From NCBI GenBank assembly GCA_012103455.1, contig WLWT01000003.1, positions 930,001-994,000 of the forward strand: a stretch of 64,000 nt of DNA, in the 5' to 3' direction. Positions 18,896 through 29,373 of this stretch are shown here, one piece after another; within the stretch, counting starts at the first letter, position 1; the number at the start of each line of letters is the position of its first letter. Position numbers and translations under genes: made by a program. Under the pieces are notes generated by a model. The model saw only the letters and a program-made list of their open reading frames with translations. It was not told the DNA's origin and did not search any database. The DNA is from Gammaproteobacteria bacterium. Its GTDB lineage: Bacteria; Pseudomonadota; Gammaproteobacteria; HK1.

Positions 18896-20395
18896 TTAAA
18901 ACCGCTCCAAGTGCGCAAACGGCAGCGCGCCGTGATGCACGCGCATAGCGCCGAACTCGGCGCAGCGATTGAGCGTAGGTACCGCTTTGCCGGGATTGAG
19001 CAGCGCCCGCTCGTCGAAGGCGTGCTTGACCGCATGGAACTGCTTGAGTTCTTCGGGCGGAAACTGAACACACATCTGGTTGATCTTCTCCACCCCGACC
19101 CCGTGTTCTCCGGTGATAGTCCCGCCGGCCAACACGCATAGCTCTAGAATGCGCCCTCCCAACGTTTCAGCCCGCTCTACCTCCCCGGCTTTGTTGGCGT
19201 CGAACAAAATGAGCGGGTGTAAGTTGCCGTCGCCGGCGTGAAACACATTGACCACCCGCAAGCCGAACTCGCGCGAGGCGGCGTCTATGTCGGTTAATAC
19301 CTGCGGCAGTGCCCGGCGCGGAATGGTGCCATCCATGCAGTAGTAGTCGGGTGAAATCCTGCCCACGGCGGGGAAAGCTGCTTTGCGGCCGGCCCAAAAA
19401 CGCATGCGTTCTTCTTCCGAGGTAGAGACGCGCACCTCGGCGGCGCCGCAGCCGTACATTACCTGGCGCACGACGTCGATGTCCGCTGCCACCTCGGCCG
19501 TAGTACCGTCCAATTCACAGATAAGAATGGCGGCGGCATCCACCGGGTAGCCGGCATGTACGAAATCTTCCGCCGCCCGGATGGCCGGGTTGTCCATCAT
19601 TTCCAGCCCTGCCGGAATGATACCTTCGGCGATGATGCGGCCAACCGCTTGAGCGGCGTTTCCCACCGCAGCGAAAGCACCTAGCAGTGCTTGTGCCTGA
19701 CGCGGCTTTGGCAGCAACTTGACCGTTATCTCAACGATAATGCCCAACATGCCCTCGGAGCCGGTCATCAATGCCATCAAGTCGTAGCCAGGTGCATCCG
19801 GTGCCAGCGAGCCCAGGGTCAGCCGCTCGCCTTCGACGGTAACGATTTCAAGGCGCAAGATGTTGTGCACGGTCAAGCCGTATTTGAGGCAATGCACGCC
19901 GCCGGAGTTCTCCGCCACGTTGCCGCCTATGGAGCAGGCGATCTGCGAGGAGGGATCCGGTGCGTAATAAAGTCCGTAGGGCGCTGCCGCCTCCGAGATA
20001 GCCAGATTGCGTACCCCCGGTTGCACCCGGGCCAGGCGCCGTTCGGCGTCGATGTCCAGGATTTGATTGAACCGCGCCAGGGACAGCAGCAGGCCGTCGG
20101 CTAGCGGTAAAGCGCCCCCGGAAAGACCGGTGCCGGCGCCGCGCGCCACCACCGGCACGCCATGTGCATGAGCCGTGCGCATGATGCGCTGTACTTCCTC
20201 TATGGTGCGCGGCAAAGCCACCGCCATTGGCACTTCACGGTAAGCGGATAAACCGTCGCATTCGTAGGGGCGCAGTGCTTCGCGCTCATGCAACACCGAT
20301 CCGCTGTCCAGGAATTCGCGTAGCGATGCGACCAAGCTGGCCCGGGTGCGGGCCACTTCGTCAGCATCTATAGTGCGTTCCGATACAAAGGTCAT
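18896..20395 (-). CDS. glcD: GlcD, glycolate oxidase catalytic FAD subunit
   Basis: FAD-linked 2-hydroxyacid dehydrogenase oxidising glycolate to glyoxylate. ATG 20395 gives 499 residues, identical in length to the well-studied enterobacterial subunit. Motifs: PVVARGAGTGLSGGALPLA and CSIGGNVAENSGGVHCLKYG for FAD, HAGDGNLHPLI and GEHGVGVEK in the C-terminal domain. It is the first gene of glcDEF; the divergent pyk starts 121 bases away, so promoters for both should lie in 20396-20516. Confidence 0.96.
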   Translation of the reverse strand: MTFVSERTIDADEVARTRASLVASLREFLDSGSVLHEREALRPYECDGLSAYREVPMAVALPRTIEEVQRIMRTAHAHGVPVVARGAGTGLSGGALPLADGLLLSLARFNQILDIDAERRLARVQPGVRNLAISEAAAPYGLYYAPDPSSQIACSIGGNVAENSGGVHCLKYGLTVHNILRLEIVTVEGERLTLGSLAPDAPGYDLMALMTGSEGMLGIIVEITVKLLPKPRQAQALLGAFAAVGNAAQAVGRIIAEGIIPAGLEMMDNPAIRAAEDFVHAGYPVDAAAILICELDGTTAEVAADIDVVRQVMYGCGAAEVRVSTSEEERMRFWAGRKAAFPAVGRISPDYYCMDGTIPRRALPQVLTDIDAASREFGLRVVNVFHAGDGNLHPLILFDANKAGEVERAETLGGRILELCVLAGGTITGEHGVGVEKINQMCVQFPPEELKQFHAVKHAFDERALLNPGKAVPTLNRCAEFGAMRVHHGALPFAHLERF

Positions 20396-20516
20396 GGCAG
20401 GTAATATCCTCGAGCTAGAGTGCCGCCCAAGAGGAGGCAGCCTAAATGGGTAGCGGAAGCGCCGCAATTGGTTGGCGCTCTGTTAGCATACGCGTCCCGT
20501 CGATCGGCAACTAACC

Positions 20517-21938
20517 ATGCACCGCGAGCGTAACGCAAAGATAATTGCGACGCTTGGTCCGGCCAGCAGCGATGCGGCCATGATCGAGCGTCTGTTCTTG
20601 GCTGGAGCCGACATGTTCCGGCTCAATTTCAGTCACGGCAGCCACGATGAACACCTGGCTCTGGTGCAGGCCATCCGGGCGCTGGAGGAGAACCAGGGTA
20701 AGCCCATAGGCGTGCTCCTGGATCTGCAGGGGCCGAAGCTGCGGGTGGGTGAATTCGCTGACGGACCGGTGCGCTTGCGCGAGGGTGCCCGTTTCAGCCT
20801 CGATCTGGCCGATGTGCCCGGTGATAGTACCCGGGTGCGGTTGCCTCACCCGGAGATCTTCGCCGCCGCTGAGCCCGGCATGCAGCTTTTGTTGGACGAT
20901 GGCCGGATCCGGCTGCAAGTGAGCCGGTGCCAAGAGAACCGCCTGGAGACCATCGTGCACACTGATGGCGAGTTGTCCGATCACAAAGGCGTTAACGTGC
21001 CGGATATGGTGTTACCGCTGCCACCGGTGACGCAGAAAGACCTGGATGATCTCGAATTCGGGTTAGACCACGGCGTCGATTGGGTGGGCTTGTCTTTTGT
21101 GCAACGGCCAGAAGATTGCGAGGCGTTGCGCGAGCGTATCCAAGGCCGGGCGGCGCTGATGTGCAAGCTGGAGAAGCCGGCCGCACTGAATCGGCTAGAG
21201 CCCATCGTTGAAGCGTGCGACGCGGTGATGGTGGCGCGCGGCGATCTGGGCGTTGAATTACCGCCCGAGCAGGTGCCCAGCGCGCAAAAGCGCATTATCC
21301 GCGCTTGCCGCAAGGCCGGCAAACCGGTGGTTGTGGCCACGCAAATGCTCGACTCGATGATGCGCCAGCCCGTCCCTACTAGAGCCGAGGCATCGGATGT
21401 GGCCACCGCCATATACGATGGCGCCGATGCCGTTATGTTGTCGGGGGAGACGGCGGTTGGCGACTATCCGGAACAAGCGGTGTCCATGATGGAGCGCATA
21501 GTGTGTCGATCGGAGACCGATCCGTACTACGCCGAAGTGCAAAAAGCGCGGCGTTTGGAGCCGGAGAAAACCACTGCGGATGCCATCTGTTGTGCTCTGC
21601 AGGCGGTGGTGGACACGCTGAAAGTAAATACCACGGTCATCTACACCGAATCGGGCTTCAGTGCGCAGCGCGCCGCCAGGGAGCGGCCGGCGGCAGCGAT
21701 CTTGAGCCTTACGCCCAAAATCGCAACGGCGCGAAGATTAGCCGTGACCTGGGGCGTGCGTTCGGTGGTCGTACCGGTGTTGGAAGACGCCCAGCAAATG
21801 GTCGATAAAGCGTGCCAAACAGCGGTGAATGAAGGATTTGCCGCGCCGGGGGAGCTGATAGTCATCGCTGCCGGTATGCCGTTCGGCACCGCGGGCACTA
21901 CCAATCTACTGCGGGTGACCCGCATTCCGTCGCATTAG
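20517..21938 (+). CDS. pyk: Pyruvate kinase
   Basis: Final enzyme of glycolysis, making ATP and pyruvate from phosphoenolpyruvate. The 473-residue product shows KIIATLGPASS, FRLNFSHGSHDEH, the catalytic-lysine region MCKLEKPAALNRLEPI, VARGDLGVELP, ATQMLDSM and the regulatory C-terminal domain. The sequence resembles PykA-type enzymes. The region after the stop has a TATAAT-like box near 21991, now cut off from aroG by an insertion sequence. Confidence 0.95.
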   Translation: MHRERNAKIIATLGPASSDAAMIERLFLAGADMFRLNFSHGSHDEHLALVQAIRALEENQGKPIGVLLDLQGPKLRVGEFADGPVRLREGARFSLDLADVPGDSTRVRLPHPEIFAAAEPGMQLLLDDGRIRLQVSRCQENRLETIVHTDGELSDHKGVNVPDMVLPLPPVTQKDLDDLEFGLDHGVDWVGLSFVQRPEDCEALRERIQGRAALMCKLEKPAALNRLEPIVEACDAVMVARGDLGVELPPEQVPSAQKRIIRACRKAGKPVVVATQMLDSMMRQPVPTRAEASDVATAIYDGADAVMLSGETAVGDYPEQAVSMMERIVCRSETDPYYAEVQKARRLEPEKTTADAICCALQAVVDTLKVNTTVIYTESGFSAQRAARERPAAAILSLTPKIATARRLAVTWGVRSVVVPVLEDAQQMVDKACQTAVNEGFAAPGELIVIAAGMPFGTAGTTNLLRVTRIPSH

Positions 21939-22067
21939 AAATAAAAAGCAGGGCCACGCAAGCATCTCTAGCTTGCATTAAAACCAAGCGCGCTATAATA
22001 ACCCGCTTTCCTCGACTCTCTCGTATTCGCGGCGGCCCGAAGGTTTAGGGTCCGGCGCCGCCGCTTA

Positions 22068-22954
22068 GAACCTGTTCAAGATCTGACGATTTTGGACATC
22101 TGACCTAAACTATTGTTATCCATAGTCATAGCGGCTGCGAAGGCAATGACAGACGAGCGAATCTACCCGAGTGACCTATCTCGCCAACAGTTCGAGAAAG
22201 TTAGACCGATCCTGGAGGCGGCGCGTCGGCGAACCAAGCCAAGACAACTCGATCTCTATCACGTGTTCAACGCAGTGTTGTACGTGCTGAAGACCGGCTG
22301 CCAATGGCGCATGTTGCCCAACGAGTATCCAAAGTGGCGAAGTGTGCATGAGTATTTCACTATCTGGCGGCAATCGTCCCCAGAAGACTCTTGCAGCGCC
22401 TTGGACAAGGCGTTAAAAAAATGGGTTGGCGAGGCCCGCGAATCCCAGGGGCGCAGTGGCAAAGCCAGCCTGATCATCGTTGATGCACAGAGCGTGAAGA
22501 ACACAGACAGTGCAAACCACAAAGGTTATGACGCAGGCAAGAAGACTTCTGGTATCAAGCGGCACATAGCTGTGGACACTCAGGGATTATTGCACGCTGC
22601 TTTTGTGACCACGGCAAATGTCACTGATCGAGCTGGGGCACTGGCCGCACTTGCTGCTCAAGCAGATGGGCGCCTCTCGGAGGTTAGGTGTGTAGTGGGC
22701 GATGGCGGGTACACGGGGATGGCTTTCGCTGGCGAAGTGCTGAGATTAATCGGAGCGAACGTCGAAATTATCAAACGCTCGGACACGGGTCGTTTTGCCG
22801 TCCTCCCGAAGAGGTGGGTTGTCGAGCGAACCTTCTCATGGTTTGAGAAAAACCGCCGGTTGTGGAAAAACTGTGAGCGGCTAATCGAAAGCTCGTTGGG
22901 CATGATGCTACTTGCAAATATTGCGCTGTTGCTTCGGAGATCTTGAACAGGCTC
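22068..22954 (+). mobile_element. IS5-family insertion sequence between pyk and aroG
   Basis: About 887 bp, bounded by inverted repeats of 17 bases: GAACCTGTTCAAGATCT at the left and the complement of GAGCCTGTTCAAGATCT at the right, one mismatch. The flanks are TTA at the left and TAA at the right, so no clean target duplication is visible. One complete transposase lies inside. The right end is only 15 bases before the aroG ATG. Confidence 0.92.
22146..22946 (+). CDS. IS5-family DDE transposase
   Basis: Intact 266-residue transposase. The N-terminal part has the QWRMLPNEYPKWRSVHEYF block of IS5/IS1031-type enzymes. DDE motifs are VDAQSVKNT (first aspartate), GDGGYTG (second) and WVVERTFSWFEKNRRL (glutamate with the YREK-like context). 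ATG 22146 is preferred over a TTG at 22113. No stop or frameshift is seen, so the element may be active. Confidence 0.93.
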   Translation: MTDERIYPSDLSRQQFEKVRPILEAARRRTKPRQLDLYHVFNAVLYVLKTGCQWRMLPNEYPKWRSVHEYFTIWRQSSPEDSCSALDKALKKWVGEARESQGRSGKASLIIVDAQSVKNTDSANHKGYDAGKKTSGIKRHIAVDTQGLLHAAFVTTANVTDRAGALAALAAQADGRLSEVRCVVGDGGYTGMAFAGEVLRLIGANVEIIKRSDTGRFAVLPKRWVVERTFSWFEKNRRLWKNCERLIESSLGMMLLANIALLLRRS

Positions 22955-22969
22955 TAAGGTGTGTCAGTG

Positions 22970-24034
22970 ATGAATCCCAGCACAGAAGACTTACGCATCG
23001 CCGGCACCAGCGCGGTGAGTACCCCTCAAGAGTTGCACGGTGAGGTGCCCATCACCGAGGCGGCGGCGGCGTGTGTACGCATGACGCGTGATGCCATCCA
23101 CAGTATTTTGCACGGCGAAGATGACAGGCTGCTCGTCATCGTAGGGCCGTGTTCAATTCATGACACGAATTCGGCGCGCGAGTATGCGGCGCGTCTCGGG
23201 GAGTGCAAAAGCCGGCTGGCCGAAGACTTGCTGGTTGTCATGCGGGTGTATTTCGAGAAGCCGAGGACGACGGTTGGTTGGAAAGGTCTCATCAATGATC
23301 CGTATTTGGATGGCAGCTTTCGTATCAACGAGGGCCTGCGTCTAGCACGCCGGTTACTGGTGGATCTCAACAGCACCGGGGTGCCGGCGGGGGTCGAATT
23401 TCTAGATCTGCTGACGCCTCAGTACCTGGCCGATCTGGTGAGCTGGGGGGCCATAGGTGCGCGGACCACCGAAAGTCAGCTACACCGGGAGCTGGCCTCC
23501 GGCCTGTCCTGTCCGGTCGGCTTTAAAAACGGCACCGATGGTAACGTCAAAATCGCCGTCGATGCGTTGCGCGCGGCGCGCGAGCCACATCACTTTCTAT
23601 CGCTTGAGCAAGCCGGTCAGTCGGCCATTTTCACCACCTCGGGCAATGAGGATTGCCACATCATTTTGCGTGGCGGTAAGCACCCCAACTATGATCCGGT
23701 GAGCATTGAAAGCGCCGCCAAGAGGATTGAAGGTGCGGGCTTGCCGGCCAATGTCATGGTGGACTTCAGTCATGCCAACAGTGCCAAACGCCATCAGCGG
23801 CAATTGACCGTGGGACGTGATGTGGCCGAGCAGATCGCGCAGGGCGACAAACGGATCATGGGCGCCATGATCGAAAGTCACCTGGTGGCTGGCAGCCAAA
23901 AACAAGATGGTAAATCCCTCGCCTCCCTGGTGTACGGCCAGAGCATTACCGATGCCTGTATCGGCTGGGAAGACACCACGGATTTGTTGGAGGAGTTGGC
24001 CGGCGCTGTGAGAGTACGCCGTGGCGCCGGTTAA
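22970..24034 (+). CDS. aroG: Class I 3-deoxy-7-phosphoheptulonate (DAHP) synthase
   Basis: First enzyme of the shikimate pathway, condensing phosphoenolpyruvate and erythrose-4-phosphate. The product is about 354 residues of the AroFGH type, with IVGPCSIHD, YFEKPRTTVGWKGLIND, GARTTESQ, GFKNGTDG and VDFSHANS all intact. Start is ATG 22970 (in-frame GTG at 22961). The ribosome-binding site TAAGGTG lies exactly at the right edge of the upstream IS, so the native promoter is probably displaced. Feedback specificity cannot be read from sequence with confidence. Confidence 0.95.
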   Translation: MNPSTEDLRIAGTSAVSTPQELHGEVPITEAAAACVRMTRDAIHSILHGEDDRLLVIVGPCSIHDTNSAREYAARLGECKSRLAEDLLVVMRVYFEKPRTTVGWKGLINDPYLDGSFRINEGLRLARRLLVDLNSTGVPAGVEFLDLLTPQYLADLVSWGAIGARTTESQLHRELASGLSCPVGFKNGTDGNVKIAVDALRAAREPHHFLSLEQAGQSAIFTTSGNEDCHIILRGGKHPNYDPVSIESAAKRIEGAGLPANVMVDFSHANSAKRHQRQLTVGRDVAEQIAQGDKRIMGAMIESHLVAGSQKQDGKSLASLVYGQSITDACIGWEDTTDLLEELAGAVRVRRGAG

Positions 24035-24058
24035 AAACCCCGCAGGTGAAGGCTCGAG

Positions 24059-25160
24059 ATGATGATGGAACTCAATCCACAGTTTGTACGGATCAAAGAC
24101 ATGCAAGGCCGCCTAGAGGCCTTGAGGGGGTTTCTTTGACTTCGACAACAAGAGTGAGCGCTTGGTCGAGGTGACTAGGGAGCTGGAGGATGCCGCTGTT
24201 TGGAATGAACCCGAGCGCGCCCAAGCGTTGGGTAAGGAGCGCGCCGCGTTGGAGGCGGTGGTTAACACGTTGACCGCCTTGGACGGTCAACTCAAGGAAG
24301 CGCAAGAACTGCTCGAATTAGCGCGAGAAGATGACGATGCGCATATCGTGCAAGTGGTCGAGGTTGATTTGGACACGCAGGAAAAGCACCTCGCCGCGTT
24401 GGAATTTCGCCGCATGTTCTCGGGGGAAATGGACGGCGCCGATGCTTACTTGGATGTGCAAGCCGGCTCCGGCGGCACCGAGGCGCAAGATTGGGCCGAT
24501 ATGTTGCTTCGCATGTATTTGCGTTGGGGTGAGCGCCGCGGGTTTGCCACTGAACTCATAGAGGCATCGCCTGGAGAGGTGGCGGGTATCAAAAGCGCTA
24601 CGGTTCATTTCAAGGGGGCTCATGCTTACGGTTGGTTGCGCACCGAAAGCGGCGTGCACCGGCTGGTGCGTAAGTCGCCGTTTGATTCGGGCAACCGCCG
24701 CCACACCTCGTTTGCCGCCGTCTTCATATCGCCGGAGATCGACGACAGCATAGCGATCGACATCAATCCTGCGGACTTGCGCATCGATGTTTACCGGGCC
24801 AGCGGAGCGGGTGGTCAGCACGTGAACCGTACCGAGTCGGCTGTGCGCATCACCCATAATCCAACGGGCGTAGTGGTTCAGAGCCAAAATGATCGGTCGC
24901 AGCACAAGAACAAAGCGCAGGCGATGAAGCAGCTCAAAGCCAAACTCTATGAGCTCGAGTTGCAAAAGCAACGGGACATGCAGGCGGATGTGGAAGATAA
25001 CAAAGCCGATATCGGCTGGGGTTCGCAAATCCGCTCCTATGTGTTGGATCAGTCGCGTATCAAAGATCTGAGAACCGGGGTAGAGATCGGTAATACCCAA
25101 GCGGTGCTCGATGGCGATCTGGATCGGTTTATAGAGGCGAGTTTGAAGAGCGGATTGTAA
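24059..25160 (+). CDS. prfB: Peptide chain release factor 2 (programmed +1 frameshift)
   Basis: RF2 recognises UGA and UAA stops. Frame 0 encodes MELNPQFVRIKDMQGRLEAL and reaches an in-frame TGA at 24137-24139 after CTT. Shifting +1 joins it to DFDNKSERLVEV and the rest of the protein, giving about 365 residues, the standard length. The stop-recognition SPF motif (KSPFDSG) and the peptidyl-hydrolysis GGQ motif (SGAGGQHVNRTESAV) are intact. Three consecutive ATGs (24059, 24062, 24065) could start it; the last matches the family N-terminus. AAGG lies at 24049-24052. Confidence 0.96.
24121..24140 (+). promoter_or_regulatory. RF2 autoregulatory +1 frameshift site
   Basis: AGGGGG (a Shine-Dalgarno-like stimulator) is followed by TTTCTTTGAC, the canonical CTT-TGA-C slip site. 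When RF2 is scarce the ribosome pauses at TGA and slips +1. This spacing and sequence match the known bacterial autoregulation of prfB. Confidence 0.95.
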
Positions 25161-25168
25161 GGCGCGGG

Positions 25169-25498
25169 CTAGGCCTCAAAAACACCTCCGCCGCTGCCCG
25201 CACATTGCCAGCATTCGCCGAACTGACCTTCGATGGCCTCACCGCATTCAGTACAGGTCCAAGACGCCAAGTTCTCTTGAACTCCTGGATACATGAATTG
25301 CTCCACCAAGGTTCTCGCTATGGTTTCGTCCCTTTCGTCCAGTACCCAAATTTCAGGCCAGCACTCGTTCAACGGCAAATCGCCCGCACCGCCCCCTAAC
25401 AACTCATTCTTGACCAGGCAGGCGATGCCGTTGCCCTCGAGAACCGCCCGTAGATGGCCAACTTGCACCAAGTCCGGATGCATGAGTACCCGCTTCAT
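25169..25498 (-). CDS. DUF2007 protein with C-terminal zinc ribbon
   Basis: Small protein of 109 residues from ATG 25498. The N-terminal part is DUF2007 (putative signal-transducing protein) with MKRVLMHPDLVQVGHLRAVL and the WVLDERDETIA block. Near the C-terminus two CxxC pairs, CTECGEAIE and CWQCAG, form a zinc-ribbon-like knuckle. It lies 24 bases downstream of argG on the same strand and is convergent with prfB (8 bases apart). Function unknown. Confidence 0.8.
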   Translation of the reverse strand: MKRVLMHPDLVQVGHLRAVLEGNGIACLVKNELLGGGAGDLPLNECWPEIWVLDERDETIARTLVEQFMYPGVQENLASWTCTECGEAIEGQFGECWQCAGSGGGVFEA

Positions 25499-25522
25499 CG
25501 CCCGTACCTCACCCACCGGATC

Positions 25523-26737
<1,215 letters not shown>

Positions 26738-26860
26738 CAAACACTCCCCTATTGCGGTTGGATGATCTTGACGCATCCACATTAGAAACCCTAGATAATA
26801 CGAGAATCATGGCCGATGAAGCATAACCGGTGTGCCACGCCGGTGCCGCGATGAGCATAA

Positions 26861-27001
26861 GAGCACCTTAAAAAAATGCACTTTTTCCGCGATTGCGGCG
26901 TCAGCGCCGTGCTCGAATCCTCAGGTATCGCCTATACACTGCGGTTGCGCGCGCAGTGCTTCCTTGCACTCACGAAACAATGACTATTTTTAGAGGTGCC
27001 C
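26861..27001 (+). mobile_element. MITE copy A (141 bp)
   Basis: 141-bp non-coding element with terminal inverted repeats GAGCACCTT / GGGCACCTC and a 4-bp target duplication ATAA (26857-26860 and 27002-27005). The interior has a CCGCGATTGCGG hairpin. It shares terminal sequence with the IS5-family element at 32032-33285. Confidence 0.9.
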
Positions 27002-27041
27002 ATAAGGCTTGTTGATAACACAACGCTTGGAGGACTTGCTG

Positions 27042-27658
27042 TTGGATAACATCCGGACTTTTGTGGACAAGCGTTGGGACGAAGACATCATCCCCCAACT
27101 GATCGAGTACATCCGCATCCCTAACAAGTCTCCCCACTTCGACCCCGACTGGCAAGAACACGGTTTCATGGAGCAGGCGGTGGCGCTTATCGAAGGGTGG
27201 TGCCGGGCGCAACCCGTAGCGGGATTGCAGGTGGAGGTCATCCGTTTACGAGGGCGCACCCCGTTGATTTTCATGGAAGTGCCGGGTGCCGTAGCACACA
27301 CCGTGCTCTTATACGGTCATCTGGACAAACAGCCGGAGATGACCGGATGGCGCGATGATCTGGGGCCATGGTTGCCCCATCTGGAGGACGGCAAGCTTTA
27401 CGGAAGAGGCGGGGCGGACGATGGCTATGCGGCGTTTGCCGCGCTGACCGCTATACATGCGTTGCAACAAGCAGGTATTGCCCATGGGCGTTGCGTGATC
27501 TTGATCGAAGCGAGTGAAGAGAGCGCTAGCATCGATTTGCCCGCCTATATAGATGCGCTGGACTCTCGCATCGGCTGTCCGGATCTGGTGGTTTGTCTGG
27601 ATTCGGGTTGTGGCAATTACGATCAGCTCTGGTTAACCACGTCTTTACGCGGGATGGC
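27042..27658 (+). pseudogene. Truncated M20-family metallopeptidase
   Basis: N-terminal part of a dipeptidase-like M20 metallohydrolase. A TTG at 27042 with GGAGG eight bases upstream starts it. Metal-ligand motifs are present: LLYGHLDKQPE, GRGGADDGYAAF and the catalytic glutamate pair in IEASEESAS. Family similarity stops abruptly at TTSLRGM; the next bases belong to the 3' end of the integrase relic on the other strand. About half of the enzyme is therefore missing, and a 230-residue chimeric frame is left. Confidence 0.88.
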
Positions 27659-28222
27659 CTGCGGCATATTCAGCGCTTTGTTGGTCTTCTTCCAATAATA
27701 TCTTGACTTTTTCTATCTGATGTTTTAGCGCAGAAGTCAGTTCTGGTGCCAATGTGACAATGCGGTGCTTATAGCCTTTTCCGTTCCAAATTCGAATGTG
27801 TCCAAAATCGAAATCAATATCGTTCACGCGAAGACGTATCAACTCAATACGTCGCAACCCGGAGCCATACATAATGCACGCCATTAAGCGGTGCTTTCCT
27901 GACAGTAGAGAAAGCAAGCTTTGCACCTCGGACGGTGTTAGCACTGATGGCAACTTCTGTTGACGCCGCGCACGATGGCACTCGCTGACATCGCCTAAAG
28001 GCTTTTCCAGAAACTTGTCATACAAAAGACCAGCGCATTGAGTGCCAGCGACTGTGTGCTGGAGGAGACCTTGCGTTTAACCGCCAAATACGTCAGGTAA
28101 GCCACGATCTCACCCCGACCCATGTCGCTTGGGTGTCATTTTTGGCTAAATATGATAAAGGATTTTATCCACCGGATATAGGTGTGGATGGTGCGCTTGC
28201 TGTAACCACGCACCCGCATATA

Positions 28223-29335
28223 TACCCATCACACTTCAAGATGCGAACATCGGTGCATTAATAATGTGAAACCTATCAGTGATTCTTTTTCTCAATAAAA
28301 TCTTTCGTCTTCCAATGCGCTTGAAAAAATTCAAAGATGCTTCCCGAAAATCTATAAACTTCTCATAGTACCGATTATAAGTAACCGCTTCATGCATCAT
28401 TTTCCAAAGTCGCTCAATTGGATTTAAATTCGGTGAATAGGGCGGCAAATAGTGTAATTTAATGTTTGAGTCCTTGGCATAAGACTGAACGTCTTTGCTC
28501 TTATGATAAGCCGCATTATCCCAAATTACATGAATTTCTTTCTCTGGTGCATGCCGTTTGCGTAGAGATTTTAGAAAAGATTTAATGGTTTGCGCATTCA
28601 CTCGCTCAACTTCAGTGTGGATTATTTTGTGACCATCCAAAGATACAGCACCAATGAAATTCAATCGTGTTTGACGAGCCGTTGTGGCAATACTTTTTCG
28701 AGTGCCTCTTAAAATCCATCCACAGGCCAACCGCGTTTGATACTGCGGATGAAAACTGTCCGAGAAATAGATTAAACCCTTGTTTTTAGGGTCTTTCGAA
28801 AGATGTTCATAGTCTTTGACAAACGCTTTTTGCGCCTGTGCGTTTGCTTTCGCTGGCACTGCATGAGGCTTCTTATGGCAGAAATTATTGCGATGCAGCC
28901 ATTTTGTCATGCCGCTTACACTGTAAACCTTACCAAAATTCAACTTCACATAAGTGCAAATGTCCTTAACATAAGGATAAGTCATTCCTTCTACGTGTTT
29001 AACGAGCTTTGCTGTTTCATTCTCGTCTAAATCACTTTTGCTGCCCCCGTTTTCGGGCTTCAGCTTAGCTTTAGAAAAATAATCATCGACATGGCGTCTA
29101 ATAGTCTCATCATCTAAAAGCAAAATCCTAGACATTTCTGAATAACTATAACCCTCATCAAAAGCTAAAACAGCTTTTATTCGGTCTCGAATACGCCCAT
29201 CTCTCTCTTTACGATGAGATTTTATGAGTTCATCGCGCTCGCTCGGTGTTAAATGATTGTTCATAAGCTTATTTTGACCATAATCAGCTAGCTAATGTAA
29301 GTATTCTAGTTTCGCATTTTCAATGGCGATGGGTA
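28223..29335 (-). mobile_element. IS630-family insertion sequence inside intI
   Basis: 1113 bp with inverted repeats beginning TACCCATC (about 27 bases with mismatches, TACCCATC..C..TT.AA.ATGCGAA). It is flanked by a TA duplication at 28221-28222 and 29336-29337, typical for IS630. Removing the element plus one TA rejoins intI codons DY-MRVRG in frame. Confidence 0.94.
28236..29264 (-). CDS. IS630-family DDE transposase
   Basis: Complete 342-residue transposase. The N-terminal helix-turn-helix is of the RDRIKAVLAFDEGYSYSEM type. The DDE domain has YFSDSFHP, VIWDNAAYHKS and PPYSPNLNPIERLWKMMHE. No stop or frameshift is seen, so this copy may be functional and the insertion recent. The gene is markedly AT-rich compared with the chromosome. 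Confidence 0.93.
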   Translation of the reverse strand: MNNHLTPSERDELIKSHRKERDGRIRDRIKAVLAFDEGYSYSEMSRILLLDDETIRRHVDDYFSKAKLKPENGGSKSDLDENETAKLVKHVEGMTYPYVKDICTYVKLNFGKVYSVSGMTKWLHRNNFCHKKPHAVPAKANAQAQKAFVKDYEHLSKDPKNKGLIYFSDSFHPQYQTRLACGWILRGTRKSIATTARQTRLNFIGAVSLDGHKIIHTEVERVNAQTIKSFLKSLRKRHAPEKEIHVIWDNAAYHKSKDVQSYAKDSNIKLHYLPPYSPNLNPIERLWKMMHEAVTYNRYYEKFIDFREASLNFFKRIGRRKILLRKRITDRFHIINAPMFAS

Positions 29336-29373
29336 TAGTCAGCAATGGATAGCAGAAAAGGGGATCTGGTCAT

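Larger units (their letters stand above)
27657..29373 (-). pseudogene. intI: Integron integrase (intI) pseudogene, split by an IS630-type element
   Basis: Tyrosine recombinase of integrons. ATG 29373 (AAAAGGA upstream) begins MTRSPFLLSIADY. An IS630-type element then sits at a TA, and beyond it the frame resumes MRVRGYSKRTIHTYIRWIK. Further lesions: TGA inside the conserved HPSDMG stretch (SQK-stop-HPSDMG, where homologs have RHP, so CGA to TGA); a one-base deletion in a T-run after NALVF; and loss of the C-terminal third. Still readable are KLPSVLTPSEV, GKHRLMACIMYGSGLRRIEL, containing the first catalytic arginine, and GKGYKHRIVTL. The HxxR and tyrosine box are gone. The gene points away from the cassettes, as usual for integrons. 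Confidence 0.92.
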
